64,000 nt of DNA from CBDFHC01 sp965247585 (GCA_965247585.1 CBDFHC010000003.1:372001-436000), one strand, 5' to 3'. Counted from the first letter of the stretch, positions 24,628 through 33,349 are shown. Notes: generated by a model not told the origin, from the letters alone. Numbers and translations: made by a program.

Positions 24628-25767
24628 TCAGGCTATCTTATAAAGCCGTGCCGTGTTCCCCCCCACAATGAGCGCCTTTTCGTCATCGGGAACGCCTTCA
24701 AGAATGCTGTCCAGGATCTCCTGAGACTTGGGGAACGTGGACTCGGCGTGAGGGTAGTCAGAGCCCCAGAGCAGCCGGTCCACGCCTATGATGTCCCGGT
24801 GAAAGACGCCCAGGCCGTCCTCCTGGAAGGAGTGGTAAACATTCCGGCCCATGAAGTCGCTGGGGAGCGCCCCGTCCTCGAACCGGTAGGTGGTCTGGCT
24901 GGGCCGCTCTATGTAGGTGATGTCCAGCCGGTTGAGGAAGTAGGGGAGCCAGGCCAGGTCGAACTCAACGGTAACGAGGGATAGTTTGGGGTGACGCTCG
25001 AAGAGACCGGAGTAGATCATGTGACAAAGCGACATGCGGATCCAGTACTCAAAGTTGACCCGGGCGGCCCCGGATTGGGCGAGGTCGAAGCGGCCGGAAT
25101 CGACTTCGAAGGCGGGTGGCGCCGCGGGCCGGTTGGTGGCTGAGTGGAGACTGAGGGGTATGCCCAGTTCCTCGGCGGCGGTCCAGAAGGGCTCGTACTT
25201 CGGGTGGTCGTAGGTCTCGCCGGGCAGCGGGAAAGCGCTTATCAAGGCGCCGGAAAGGCCCAGGGTGGCGGCGCGTTGCAACTCCGCGATGCCTGCTTCT
25301 ATGTCGTCGTCCAGCAGCACCACGGCGATGCCCTTAAGCCGGTCCGGGTAGCTGGTGCAGAACTCGCTGAGCCAGTCGTTGTAGGCACTGAAGACGGGGC
25401 GGAGGAGGTCAACGGCGCGGACGGCGCCTAACATCGCCATCGCGAAGGTCGGATAGAGAACATCGGCGTAGACGCCGTCCATGGCAAGGTCTTTCATCCG
25501 TTCGTGGGCGTCGGAACCGCCGGCGCGCACGGTATCGTACTTGCCCTCACGGTTGATCTCCTCCGGGTGTTCGAAGCGCTGGCCCGCCGAGCCGGACGTG
25601 CCTATGACTCCCACCGACTGCCCGTCCACGGTCCAGTCGTCGTAGGGGTCGCCCTGGACCAGGTGGGGGATGCGGTCGCCGAACTTCTTGGCGTCCATGC
25701 GCGTGGTCCAGAGGTCCGGTGGCTCCAGGATGTGCGAGTCAGATGAAAGCACTTTCATGTTCGGCAT
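24628..25767 (-). CDS. Amidohydrolase (COG2159), paralog 4
   Basis: 379 residues. It is a close relative of paralog 5: both begin MPNMKVLSSDSHILEPPDLW and end GGNTARLYKIA. The metal-ligand motifs (SDSH, LSLHSATNR, WGSDYPHAESTFP) are intact. The main differences from paralog 5 lie around residues 60-80 and 205-225. The gene has its own terminator (24579-24602) and is preceded by repeat copies, so it looks like an independent unit in a repeat-driven tandem array. Confidence 0.86.
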   Translation of the reverse strand: MPNMKVLSSDSHILEPPDLWTTRMDAKKFGDRIPHLVQGDPYDDWTVDGQSVGVIGTSGSAGQRFEHPEEINREGKYDTVRAGGSDAHERMKDLAMDGVYADVLYPTFAMAMLGAVRAVDLLRPVFSAYNDWLSEFCTSYPDRLKGIAVVLLDDDIEAGIAELQRAATLGLSGALISAFPLPGETYDHPKYEPFWTAAEELGIPLSLHSATNRPAAPPAFEVDSGRFDLAQSGAARVNFEYWIRMSLCHMIYSGLFERHPKLSLVTVEFDLAWLPYFLNRLDITYIERPSQTTYRFEDGALPSDFMGRNVYHSFQEDGLGVFHRDIIGVDRLLWGSDYPHAESTFPKSQEILDSILEGVPDDEKALIVGGNTARLYKIA

Positions 25768-25799
25768 GAGGTTTCCCTTCCTTGTAGTATCCGTAATAG

Positions 25800-25960
25800 A
25801 GGGAGTCCAGAGGGGGCATTCCCCATCTGGCGGGAGTCTGAGGGTGTCCCTCAGATATTATCTTCTTAAACCGTCCGGGGTGGGTGGGTAGGTGGCGCCA
25901 ACCTGTGATTTGCTGCCCTTAGCTGAAGCTGCGTCCACCGCCATCACTGATTCCTAACAA
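25800..25960 (+). repeat. Dispersed hairpin repeat copy
   Basis: Hairpin 1 here is CCAGAGGGGG-CATT-CCCCATCTGG (25807-25830) with a single G-A mismatch, another stem variant. Hairpin 2 is the standard CTGAGGGTGTCCCTCAG. It lies upstream of paralog 4. Confidence 0.85.
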
Positions 25961-25975
25961 ACCGGTCTCAGCAAA

Positions 25976-26310
25976 GAATCCTACATTACGAAGTTAATGG
26001 TTGCAATTCTCCCCAAAATAGCCCGACCCGGCCTTTGAATGGGCGCCCCCTGCGCCCAATCATCACCAACCACACAGGAGAGTGCAGGGAACCTGGGTTT
26101 CCTGCCGGGAGTCTGAGGGTGTCCCTCAGAAAAACTTTTGAACACTTTCCTGGGCGGGTGGGTGGGAACCACCAACCTTCGAATTGTAGCCTTTATGAGT
26201 GGTTAGCGCTTCGCCTTAGGTGATTGGTGCCAAGACGGTCCATCGGGCGGGCCGGTGGGAACCACCTACCTGTGATTTTCAACCCTCTGCTGAGCCATGC
26301 TCACCGCCAT
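25976..26310 (+). repeat. Left copy of a 335-bp direct repeat flanking paralog 5
   Basis: From the CTACATTACGAAG block (25981) to the GAGCCATGCTCACCG block, nearly the same as 27535-27880. It contains a full dispersed hairpin repeat (26004-26290) plus extra flanking sequence, so it is a segmental duplication and not just two repeat insertions. Confidence 0.85.
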
Positions 26311-26332
26311 CTCCAAATCCTTGCAAAAAGCC

Positions 26333-26354
26333 GAGGGGCGCCGATGCGCCCCTC
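26333..26354 (-). terminator. Rho-independent terminator after paralog 5
   Basis: GAGGGGCGC pairs with GCGCCCCTC over a CGAT loop, followed on the minus strand by GGCTTTTTGC. It is homologous to the terminator after paralog 4, showing that gene and terminator were duplicated together. Confidence 0.85.
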
Positions 26355-26380
26355 CGAAAGTACGTCAGGTTGCGGAAAGA

Positions 26381-27508
26381 TCAGGCTATCTTGTAAAGCC
26401 GTGCCGTGTTCCCCCCCACAATCAGCGCCTTTTCGTCTTCGGGTACGCCCTCCAGGATACTGTCCAGGATCTCCTGAGACTTGGGGAACGTGGACTCAGC
26501 GTGCGGGTAGTCTGAGCCCCAGAGCAGCCGGTCCACACCGATGATGTCGCGGTCACGGACGCCGAGGCCGTCCTCCTGGAAGGAATGGTAAACATTCCGG
26601 CCCATGAAGTCGCTGGGGAGCGCGCCTTCCTCGAACCGGTAGGTGGTCTGGCTGGGCCGCTCTATGTACGTGACGTCCAGCCGGTTGAGGAAGTAGGGGA
26701 GCCAGGCCAGGTCGTTCTCCACGTTAACCACGGACAGCTTGGGGTGGCGCTCGAATAGGCCGGAATAGACCATGTGGCACAGCGACATTCGGACCCAGTA
26801 CTCCGCGTTCACCCGGGCGGCCCCCGACTGTGTGATGACGGTCTCTTCCACTACAACGGCTGGCGGCGCGGGGCGGTTGGTGCCGGCGTGAAGGCTCAGC
26901 GGGATGTCCACCTCCTCGGCCGCGGTCCAGAAGGGCTCGTACTTAGGCTGGTCGTAGGTGTCGCCGTGGAGCGGGAAGGAGCTAATCATGGCGCCGGAGA
27001 GGCCCAGGGTGGCGGCGCGTTGCAGCTCCGCGATACCCGCCTCTATGTCGTCGTCCAGCAGGACCATGGCGATGCCCTTGAGCCGGTCCGGGTAAGTAGT
27101 GCAGAACTCGCTGATCCAGTCGTTGTAGGCGCAGAACACCTGGCGGAGCAGGTCACCGTCGGGCACCCCGAACATCTCCATCGCGAATGATGGGTAGAGA
27201 ACATCGGCGTAGACGCCGTCCAGGGCCAGGTCTTTCATCCGTTCGTGGGGGTCGAAGCCGCCGGCTCGTATGGTATCGTACTTGCCCTCGCGGTTGATCT
27301 CCTCCGGGTTTTCGAAGCGCTGGCCCGGCGTGCCGAACGTGCCGATGACCCCCATGAGCTGGCCGTCCACGGACCAGTGGTCGTAGGGGTCACCTTGAAC
27401 AAGGTGGGGGATCCGGTCGCCGAACTTCTTGGCGTCCATGCGCGGGGTCCAGAGGTCCGGTGGCTCCAGGATGTGCGAGTCAGATGAAAGCACTTTCATA
27501 TTCGGCAT
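26381..27508 (-). CDS. Amidohydrolase (COG2159), paralog 5
   Basis: 375 residues from the ATG at 27508, which has AGGAGG five bases upstream; the open frame to 27625 runs into repeat sequence and is rejected. Motifs: SSDSHILEPPDLWTPRMD, LSLHAGTNR, VNVENDLAWLPYFLNRLD and WGSDYPHAESTFPKS. It is the nearest paralog of the gene at 24628. The gene sits exactly between two 335-bp direct repeats (25976-26310 and 27535-27880), so it could be lost or amplified by homologous recombination. Confidence 0.87.
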   Translation of the reverse strand: MPNMKVLSSDSHILEPPDLWTPRMDAKKFGDRIPHLVQGDPYDHWSVDGQLMGVIGTFGTPGQRFENPEEINREGKYDTIRAGGFDPHERMKDLALDGVYADVLYPSFAMEMFGVPDGDLLRQVFCAYNDWISEFCTTYPDRLKGIAMVLLDDDIEAGIAELQRAATLGLSGAMISSFPLHGDTYDQPKYEPFWTAAEEVDIPLSLHAGTNRPAPPAVVVEETVITQSGAARVNAEYWVRMSLCHMVYSGLFERHPKLSVVNVENDLAWLPYFLNRLDVTYIERPSQTTYRFEEGALPSDFMGRNVYHSFQEDGLGVRDRDIIGVDRLLWGSDYPHAESTFPKSQEILDSILEGVPEDEKALIVGGNTARLYKIA

Positions 27509-27534
27509 GGACTCCTCCTGAACAAGGCCTGTTT

Positions 27535-27880
27535 CAGTGATAAATCCTACATTACGAAGGTAATGGGTGCAATTCTCCCGGCAATAGCCTAATCCGGCCT
27601 TTGAATGGGCGTCCCCTGCGCCCAATCATCACCAACCACGCAGGAGAGTGCAGGGAACCTGGGTTCCCTGCCGGGAGTCTGAGGGTGTCCCTCAGAAGAA
27701 CTTTAAAAACCTTCCTGGGCGGGTGGGTGGGAACCACCAACCTTCGATTTGTAGCCCTTATGAGTGGTTAGCGCTTCGCCTTAGCTGATTGGTGCCGAGA
27801 TGGTCCATCGGGCGGGCCGGTGGGCGGCGCCAACCTGTGATTTCCAACCCTCTGCTGGGCCATACCCACCGCTATCAACA
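27535..27880 (+). repeat. Right copy of the 335-bp direct repeat
   Basis: Matches 25976-26310 block by block. It holds the best example of hairpin 1, GCAGGGAACC-TG-GGTTCCCTGC (27650-27671), then hairpin 2 and the GGTGGGAACCACC hairpin 3. Confidence 0.88.
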
Positions 27881-27933
27881 ATTCAGGACCGGCCCTCTCA
27901 CCCCGTCCCGATTACCACCGGGGCGCTCACCTG

Positions 27934-28539
27934 TTAGGCGGTAGAGTCTGGCTTATGCCAGGGTTGCGTGTGAGGGTTGCTGGCGGACTGGGGAAAGGTG
28001 GACCGGAAGCGGTGCAGCGTTAGCTCCGGCTCAATGGGCGCCGCCTCTATATGCCCGGCCTCTTCCACTTTTGCGACTATGAACCAGGGTCCCGGCTGCG
28101 CCAGCGCCTGCTTGAAGACCGTCTCGAATTGCTCCTCGCTGGTGACCGTGGCCGTATGGGGGATGCCGCAGCCTTTGGCGACGCTCTCCAGGTCGGTGCC
28201 AGTGGCGGTGTGGGAGGGCTGGTGGCCCGTCTGGCACCACTCCTCGTTGTCCCAGACCACCACGATGAGGTTTGGGGGCTTTTCCCGGGCAATGGTGGCT
28301 ATGGCGCCCATATTCATCAGGAGCGAGCCGTCGCCGTCCAGCGAGATGACCTGGCCGTCGGAGGAGAGGGCCATGCCCAGGGCTATGGAGGAGCACAGGC
28401 CCATGGAGCCGTAGGTGTAGAAGCTGCGGTCACGGTGTCCCAGTGCCCACAGCTCGTCGCTGGTGGGCCCCAGGTTGCCGACTACGGGCCGGTCCCCGGC
28501 GTGCTGAAGGACAATGCGGGTGGCTTCTATTCTAAGCAA
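27934..28539 (-). CDS. ThDP-binding decarboxylase beta subunit (ComE-like)
   Basis: 201 residues starting at a TTG at 28539, picked because GGAGG lies five bases upstream and because it overlaps the end of the alpha-subunit gene; the frame to 28578 lacks any such site. The ThDP/Mg motif is GDGSLLMNMGAIATIA...NLIVVVWDNEEW. The family is the C-terminal half of sulfopyruvate and phosphonopyruvate decarboxylases, in which one 2-oxo-acid loses CO2. It pairs with the upstream gene to make the full enzyme; the real substrate is open. Confidence 0.82.
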   Translation of the reverse strand: MLRIEATRIVLQHAGDRPVVGNLGPTSDELWALGHRDRSFYTYGSMGLCSSIALGMALSSDGQVISLDGDGSLLMNMGAIATIAREKPPNLIVVVWDNEEWCQTGHQPSHTATGTDLESVAKGCGIPHTATVTSEEQFETVFKQALAQPGPWFIVAKVEEAGHIEAAPIEPELTLHRFRSTFPQSASNPHTQPWHKPDSTA

Positions 28540-29038
28540 GCTTGCCTCCGTGAAGCAGAGGGGTGAGGCAGAACGCAACGGGCTGGCGGGCCGCGTAGCA
28601 GAGCTCCAGGGCGCCGTCCACCACCGTGTCCAGGCGGTCCTCTTGGCTGAGCGTGTAGTATGGCAGGCCCAGGGCGTCCAGGATGGGCCTGGTGGCGCGG
28701 CCCATTGCCACCTGCGCCAGGTTGAATTCGCCTAATTCGCCCCGGAGGTTGATGAACATGGGAATCGGGGCGCGGCAGGGAATGCAGAGGCTGGCCAGGG
28801 CGTTGATAGTGTTGCCAAACCCGCTGGACTGCATGAACACCGCCGCGCGCCGTCCTACGGCGTAGGACCCCACGGCTATGCCGATAGCCTCCTCCTCGCG
28901 GGTCGCCGAGACCACATGGAAGTAGGGGTCGTCCTCCATGAGGCGGGTGACTTGGTCGATGCTGACGTCCGGCACGTAAGCGATCAGGGAGACATCAGCC
29001 TTTTTGAGACTGTCAACCATGGTGGTGGCCCAGGACAT
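28532..29038 (-). CDS. ThDP-binding decarboxylase alpha subunit (ComD-like)
   Basis: 168 residues, equal to the PYR domain. The activating Glu lies in the acidic run SATREEEAIGIA (48-50), and the domain ends in a linker. In the ComDE-type arrangement alpha gives the Glu and beta binds the cofactor diphosphate. The stop codon overlaps the beta start by 8 bp, a sign of translational coupling and equal dosage. Sulfopyruvate (coenzyme M or sulfonate metabolism) and phosphonopyruvate are candidate substrates; no PEP mutase or sulfolactate gene is nearby to decide. Confidence 0.82.
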   Translation of the reverse strand: MSWATTMVDSLKKADVSLIAYVPDVSIDQVTRLMEDDPYFHVVSATREEEAIGIAVGSYAVGRRAAVFMQSSGFGNTINALASLCIPCRAPIPMFINLRGELGEFNLAQVAMGRATRPILDALGLPYYTLSQEDRLDTVVDGALELCYAARQPVAFCLTPLLHGGKLA

Positions 29039-29189
29039 ATTGCCGCCTCAGCTACTCAAGGATTAGAGCAGATGCCACCATAGCAAAGAGGCGAAATCCT
29101 GTCAAAACAGCAGAACGAGAATTGGCTATCCCTGTCGCCATGACCAATAGTCAAGAACCCCAAGATTGCTCTTCTGTGGACGCCGAGGA

Positions 29190-29430
29190 AGCGGGAGTCA
29201 AGAGGGGGCTTTCCCCCTCTATCGGGAGTGTGAGGGTGTACCTCAGAAATAAAATCCTTGCGGCCGAGGGTCGCAGCCCCCGGTCCCGAAGAACCAGGTG
29301 AATCGGGAGTGGGTGGATAGCACCAACCTTAGGTTTGCAGCCTTATGCGCAGCGAACGCTTCGCCTTAGCTGATCGGTGATGAGATGGTTCATCGGGCGG
29401 GCCGGTCGACACTACCAGCCCGGCGTTTCC
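29190..29430 (+). repeat. Dispersed hairpin repeat copy, GCGGCCGAGG subfamily
   Basis: Hairpin 1 is AGAGGGGG-CTTT-CCCCCTCT (29201-29220), again a different but paired stem. The middle block GCGGCCGAGGGTCGC is shared with the copy at 78-240. The spacer between 29039 and 29586 holds no gene. Confidence 0.82.
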
Positions 29431-29586
29431 ATCCCCGGTGCTAACGGTATGAACCGCCGAGGGGTTTTCTGCCCCATCCCCTGACAGGGCGTCCATCTCT
29501 CCCATGCGGGAAGCACCGCGCCCACTGTCGCTGTTCCATCCCAATTCCTTAACAAACTCGAGCTGAGGGAGAAGGGGGACGCCCGG

Positions 29587-29928
29587 CTAGGCGGGCTTCT
29601 TTTCCGCCTCGGGGCCGCGGCGAATGGCGCGGCAAACGGGACAGCGGCTCTGGCAGCCGCCACAGCGGCAGTGGTCTGAGGTGGCGAACGCGGGCCGTAG
29701 TAGCGAGACCACCACGTCGCGGGCGGTCAAGCCCTCGGCCGACGCGTCCTCGATGTGGCGCCACAACGCCTTGGTAGCAACGTAGACATCCGCCTGATCG
29801 GTGGCTTCGGGACCGTCCAGGATGAACTGGCGGGCCAACTCGGCAATTTGGGAGAACGGAACAGGCGCGTGGGCCACTTCCACCAAGCCCTGGTCGGGAC
29901 TAGCTGTTTTTTCCGGCGTTAGAACCAT
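29587..29928 (-). CDS. Small zinc-binding protein, unknown function
   Basis: 113 residues from the ATG at 29928, with AGGGG upstream; the frame can be extended to 29985. The N-terminal two thirds are helical (FSQIAELARQFIL, DVYVATKALWRHIE). The C-terminus carries a Cys cluster, CRCGGCQSRCPVC, fit for one zinc site or a small Fe-S site. I do not recognise the family. It is the first of three small Cys-rich genes on the same strand within 1.4 kb. Confidence 0.55.
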   Translation of the reverse strand: MVLTPEKTASPDQGLVEVAHAPVPFSQIAELARQFILDGPEATDQADVYVATKALWRHIEDASAEGLTARDVVVSLLRPAFATSDHCRCGGCQSRCPVCRAIRRGPEAEKKPA

Positions 29929-30012
29929 GACGTTTGACCCCTTTCGCTCTGTTAATTCCGGATCCTGCGGGCGCAGGCCGGTCAACTGGTTGGCCGCGGG
30001 TGGCCGGAAGGG

Positions 30013-30219
30013 TTAGTTGGCGGCAGGTGAAGGGGTAGGAAAGGGATCAGGCTTCTGCGAGGTCTCAATGTGGTTGAGGAACTCTTGCGAAGACCCGCAC
30101 TTACGGCAGCGGCCATAGCTGGTGGGGCCGTCGGCGGCCCCCAAGACCCAATGGTGGCAGCACTCGATAACAACCTGGAAGTCCGGGGCGGTTGATCTAG
30201 CCATCTGCTCAATGGTCAT
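30013..30219 (-). CDS. Small CxxC zinc-finger protein, unknown function
   Basis: 68 residues from the ATG at 30219, with AGGTGG five bases upstream; the longer frame runs through a repeat and is rejected. The core CCHHWVLGAADGPTSYGRC plus RKCG gives a Cys/His plus CxxC zinc site, followed by EFLNHIE and a Pro-rich tail. From memory, similar mini-proteins with HHW...GPTS...C..CG occur in Chloroflexota; no function is known to me. Confidence 0.6.
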   Translation of the reverse strand: MTIEQMARSTAPDFQVVIECCHHWVLGAADGPTSYGRCRKCGSSQEFLNHIETSQKPDPFPTPSPAAN

Positions 30220-30334
30220 AGCGGCCACCTCTGAGTCGAATGTTGTCTTTGAGGGTAACGGGTGTACATAACAAGTTCCAGTAATACGGGTCTCTATTTG
30301 GAGTAAAGAAGGTAGTTCTTGGGGTAGGGGGTAT

Positions 30335-30525
30335 TCTCCCGGCAATAGACGCATCGCCCTTTGAAGGACACCTGGCAAGGGAGAGAACCCCTCTGGCGGG
30401 AGTCTGAGAGTGTCCCTCAGGAAAACTTTTAAACACCTTCCTGGGCGGGTGGGTGGCAACCACCAACCTTCAATTTGTGGCCCTTAGGAGCGCCCAACCT
30501 TCGCCCTGGCTGATCGGCGCCGAAT
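30335..30525 (+). repeat. Dispersed hairpin repeat copy
   Basis: Hairpin 2 is CTGAGAGTGTCCCTCAG (one mismatch), hairpin 3 is GGTGGCAACCACC, and the tail is CTTCAATTTGTGGCCC then CTGATCGGCGCCG. The rest of 30526-30720 holds no gene I can support. Confidence 0.8.
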
Positions 30526-30724
30526 TAGTTCCTCTAAGGACTCCTGCCAACGGGGAGTCCAGAGAGAGGAGTGCCTTCTCTAAAGGCTCCCCACAACAAC
30601 GCTGGCAATCGCCGGAGGGCTATTCCCGAGAGGACTTCAGGTCTCGGAGTAGAGGAGCGTGGATGCGGACGCGAGTTGGAGGGCGCAAAACGGCTCGGTT
30701 TTTTGAAGGGACGTAGACCAGGGA

Positions 30725-30758
30725 GGAGAAACCCAGCCGGGAACGGCTGGGTTTCTCC
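30725..30758 (-). terminator. 14-bp hairpin downstream of the DUF5679 gene
   Basis: GGAGAAACCCAGCC pairs perfectly with GGCTGGGTTTCTCC across a 6-nt loop, 44 bp after the stop codon of the minus-strand mini-gene. There is no T-run, so termination is likely but not certain. Confidence 0.6.
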
Positions 30759-30801
30759 TGAAGGTGGAGAGATGGCTAGGAAGAGGGGTAAGGAGGCCTA
30801 G

Positions 30802-30945
30802 TTAGGACGCTTTGCCGATTCTAAACATCTTGGTATTACACGTAGGGCAGGTGCCTTGAGTGGCGGGACGCCCATTTTTCATCGTTATCTCCTGGGGGTT
30901 GCTCATCTCCCGTGACGATCGGCACTTGACGCAGTAGGCTTGCAT
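30802..30945 (-). CDS. DUF5679 zinc-ribbon mini-protein
   Basis: 47 residues. From ATG 30945 (TAGGAG upstream) it reads MQAYCVKCRSSREM, then KNGRPATQGTCPTCNTKMF, ending RIGKAS. The two CxxC pairs (YCVKC and TCPTC) and the KNGRPAT block are the DUF5679 pattern, a one-domain zinc ribbon common in Chloroflexota and Actinobacteria. The function is unknown; a nucleic-acid or ribosome role has been supposed for such ribbons. It is followed by a clear hairpin. Confidence 0.85.
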   Translation of the reverse strand: MQAYCVKCRSSREMSNPQEITMKNGRPATQGTCPTCNTKMFRIGKAS

Positions 30946-31075
30946 GGCGACTCCTAAACGAATAATGAGGTTAACATATTAAACGAGCCTAGCTGCCTGG
31001 ACGGGCAATTTCAAGAGGATGCGGTACCAAATATCGGCAGGTTTAGGCGTGTTTTAGGCATGACGATTCGCAGAG

Positions 31076-32386
31076 TCAACCCTCCGAGGGCAACCTGGGG
31101 GGCTTGGTTAACGAGACGAGGACGGCGCCCACGGCGGCGGAGACCGCGAAGATGACCAGCGGAATGGTGTAGGCGTCGGTAATATCGAAGAGGACCCCCG
31201 CCAGTACCGGCCCCAGCGCCTGGCCGCCCACCTGGGCCGGCAAGGCCATGCCCCGAATGGCCCCCAGGTGGCGGCGGCCATAATAGTCGGCCCAGACCAG
31301 CCGCAGCAGCGCCGCTACGCCGCCCAGCCCTCCCCCGAACACCACCGCGGCGGCGTAGCCGGATAGCGCGCCGTCGGATCTGAGAATAACCAGCACGCCC
31401 GCGAATTGGCAGAACGCGGCGGCGGTGACAACGAAGCGCAGCGAGACCTTCGACACCAGCGCGGACCAGAGCAGTCCGCCCACCGCGGTGGACAGGGCGA
31501 AGACGGTGACTATGGTGGCGGCCTGGGTTGGTGACAAGCCCTTATTTATGTAGTAGGGGGCCTGGTGCAGGCTGACGCCCGCCTGGACCATGAACATCAG
31601 CGCGCTGAAGGCCATCAGCATCCACATGGCCGGGGTCCGGCTGGCCTGCGCCAGGGTGAAGTCCCGTTCCGGGGCGCCGCGGGCTACCGCTCCCGGGGAG
31701 GTGACAGACGCCGAGGTTTCGCCGTCGGGCAGCAGCCCCACGTCTTCGGGCCGCCGGATCATCAGAAGCAACGGCGGAATGACGCCCACGGCTAGGATCA
31801 CAGCGGCCAGCACCACCCAAGATGACCGCCATCCCCAGCCGTTGATGGCGATCTGGGCTATGAAGGGCATCAGCCCCAGACCGGCGCCCTGGCTGGCCTG
31901 GATCAACGCCAGGGTGAAGGCGCGCTTTCGAATGAACCAGTTGCTCACCGCGGTGGAAGGGGCCAACTCCATGGGTCCCACGTAGGTCATGCGGCCGAGG
32001 ATGTAGACCAGGGCGAAGGAGATGGGACCCACCACGAAGGACAAAGCGAAGGCACACGCGCCGGTGATTAGGGAGCCCGCCGCCAGGACGTAACCCCCGC
32101 CGTACCGGTCCAGCAGCCGGCCCGCGAACGGTGAGATGACGGCGCCCGCCAGCCCCCCAATGCTCACGGCCGCGGAAAAGAAGCCCCGGGACCATCCGAA
32201 CTCGCGGGTCATGGGGACAAGGAATACCGACAAGGTGGCCACGGCCATGACCGGCCGGACCACCGACAAGGCGGAGGCGATGGCGAAGATGACCCACCCG
32301 TAGAAGAAGGGTGTGCGGTGGGAAATGTTATTTAGGGGTAGCGGCATAGGGCGGCGCTGAGGGGTGATGACGGGTTGGGGCGGCAC
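31076..32386 (-). CDS. MFS transporter (OFA/MCT-like)
   Basis: 436 residues with about 12 hydrophobic segments in two blocks. Marker motifs are FFYGWVIFAIA in TM1, GRLLDRYGGGYVL in the loop 2-3 position (the usual MFS motif A region), and SNWFIRKRAFTLAL before TM5. The layout and the starting FYGW motif resemble oxalate/formate or monocarboxylate antiporters. The substrate is likely a small organic anion, in line with the catabolic genes around. It lies alone on the minus strand, divergent from the SDR gene at 32559. Confidence 0.85.
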   Translation of the reverse strand: MPPQPVITPQRRPMPLPLNNISHRTPFFYGWVIFAIASALSVVRPVMAVATLSVFLVPMTREFGWSRGFFSAAVSIGGLAGAVISPFAGRLLDRYGGGYVLAAGSLITGACAFALSFVVGPISFALVYILGRMTYVGPMELAPSTAVSNWFIRKRAFTLALIQASQGAGLGLMPFIAQIAINGWGWRSSWVVLAAVILAVGVIPPLLLMIRRPEDVGLLPDGETSASVTSPGAVARGAPERDFTLAQASRTPAMWMLMAFSALMFMVQAGVSLHQAPYYINKGLSPTQAATIVTVFALSTAVGGLLWSALVSKVSLRFVVTAAAFCQFAGVLVILRSDGALSGYAAAVVFGGGLGGVAALLRLVWADYYGRRHLGAIRGMALPAQVGGQALGPVLAGVLFDITDAYTIPLVIFAVSAAVGAVLVSLTKPPRLPSEG

Positions 32387-32558
32387 GGGGATTGGAAGTC
32401 AGAGGACTGTAGCAACGGACAATGGGGGCGTCAAAGGAGGGGTGAGAGATCCCACCGTTGACCGCCTGGAGGGGGATGGCTAGACTCGGAGGCGTTCAGG
32501 GCTGACTTGTGGTGGCTGCCTGTAGGGAGGAACATTTAGATATGGTTAGAGGTGCGCT

Positions 32559-33299
32559 GTGAAACTGGAAGGTCAAGTGGCAATTGTCACAGGCGCTAGC
32601 CGGGGGTTGGGCCGGGCGGTAGCGGCGGCCTACGCCAGAGAGGGGGCGAAGGTGGTGGTGACCTCGCGGGGCAGCTCTCCCACGGGGCTGCCCGGCACCG
32701 CCCAGGAGACCGCCGAGGCGATTCAGCGCGACGGCGGGGAGGCGCTGGCTATCGCCTGCGACTCCACGGACGACGAGCAGGTGCAAGACATGACCCGCCT
32801 GGTGATAGAGCGGTTCGGGAAGATTGACCTTCTGGTGAACAACGCGGGGATTATGATTCCGTCGGAGAAAGTCCTGGAAATTGACTCCGCCCGGTGGGAC
32901 AACTTGATAGCCACCAATATAACCGGGCCATACCTGGCCTGCTGGCATGTGCTGCCCCACATGATAGAGCGGAAGCAAGGGCACATAATAAACATCGGCT
33001 CCGGCGCGGCGAATAACCACCGCGCCGGGGGGTCGGCATATTGCAGCAGCAAGGCGGCGCTGCACCTGATGAGCCTCTGTCTGGCGGAAGAGATGAAGGA
33101 GCACAACATCCGGGTGAACGTCCTGGACCCGGGGCCGCTGAAGAGCGAGGGCTCCGCGGTGATACCGTGGACCAAGCATGACTGGCACCTGAGGCTAACG
33201 CCGGACGAGGCGGCGCCCAGCCTGGTGGGGCTGGCGATTCAGACATTTACGGGTCAGATTCTAACTACGGCAGACTATGGGAAAGTGTGGGGGTCCTGA
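32559..33299 (+). CDS. Short-chain dehydrogenase/reductase (SDR)
   Basis: 246 residues with a GTG start. The NAD(P) motif TGASRGLG (residues 11-18), NNAG in LLVNNAGIM, and the catalytic SAYCSSK (Tyr and Lys) are intact, followed by IRVNVLDPGPLKSEG. This classical SDR oxidises or reduces an alcohol/ketone; the Arg after the first strand region (VVTSRG) hints at NADP preference. The neighbours are an MFS transporter and HyuA-HyuB, so a role in the same catabolic set is possible. Confidence 0.88.
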   Translation: MKLEGQVAIVTGASRGLGRAVAAAYAREGAKVVVTSRGSSPTGLPGTAQETAEAIQRDGGEALAIACDSTDDEQVQDMTRLVIERFGKIDLLVNNAGIMIPSEKVLEIDSARWDNLIATNITGPYLACWHVLPHMIERKQGHIINIGSGAANNHRAGGSAYCSSKAALHLMSLCLAEEMKEHNIRVNVLDPGPLKSEGSAVIPWTKHDWHLRLTPDEAAPSLVGLAIQTFTGQILTTADYGKVWGS

Positions 33300-33349
33300 C
33301 GACAATCGGAGCAAGTGCCCCGAAAATAGCTTCCCATTATCCGCATGGT

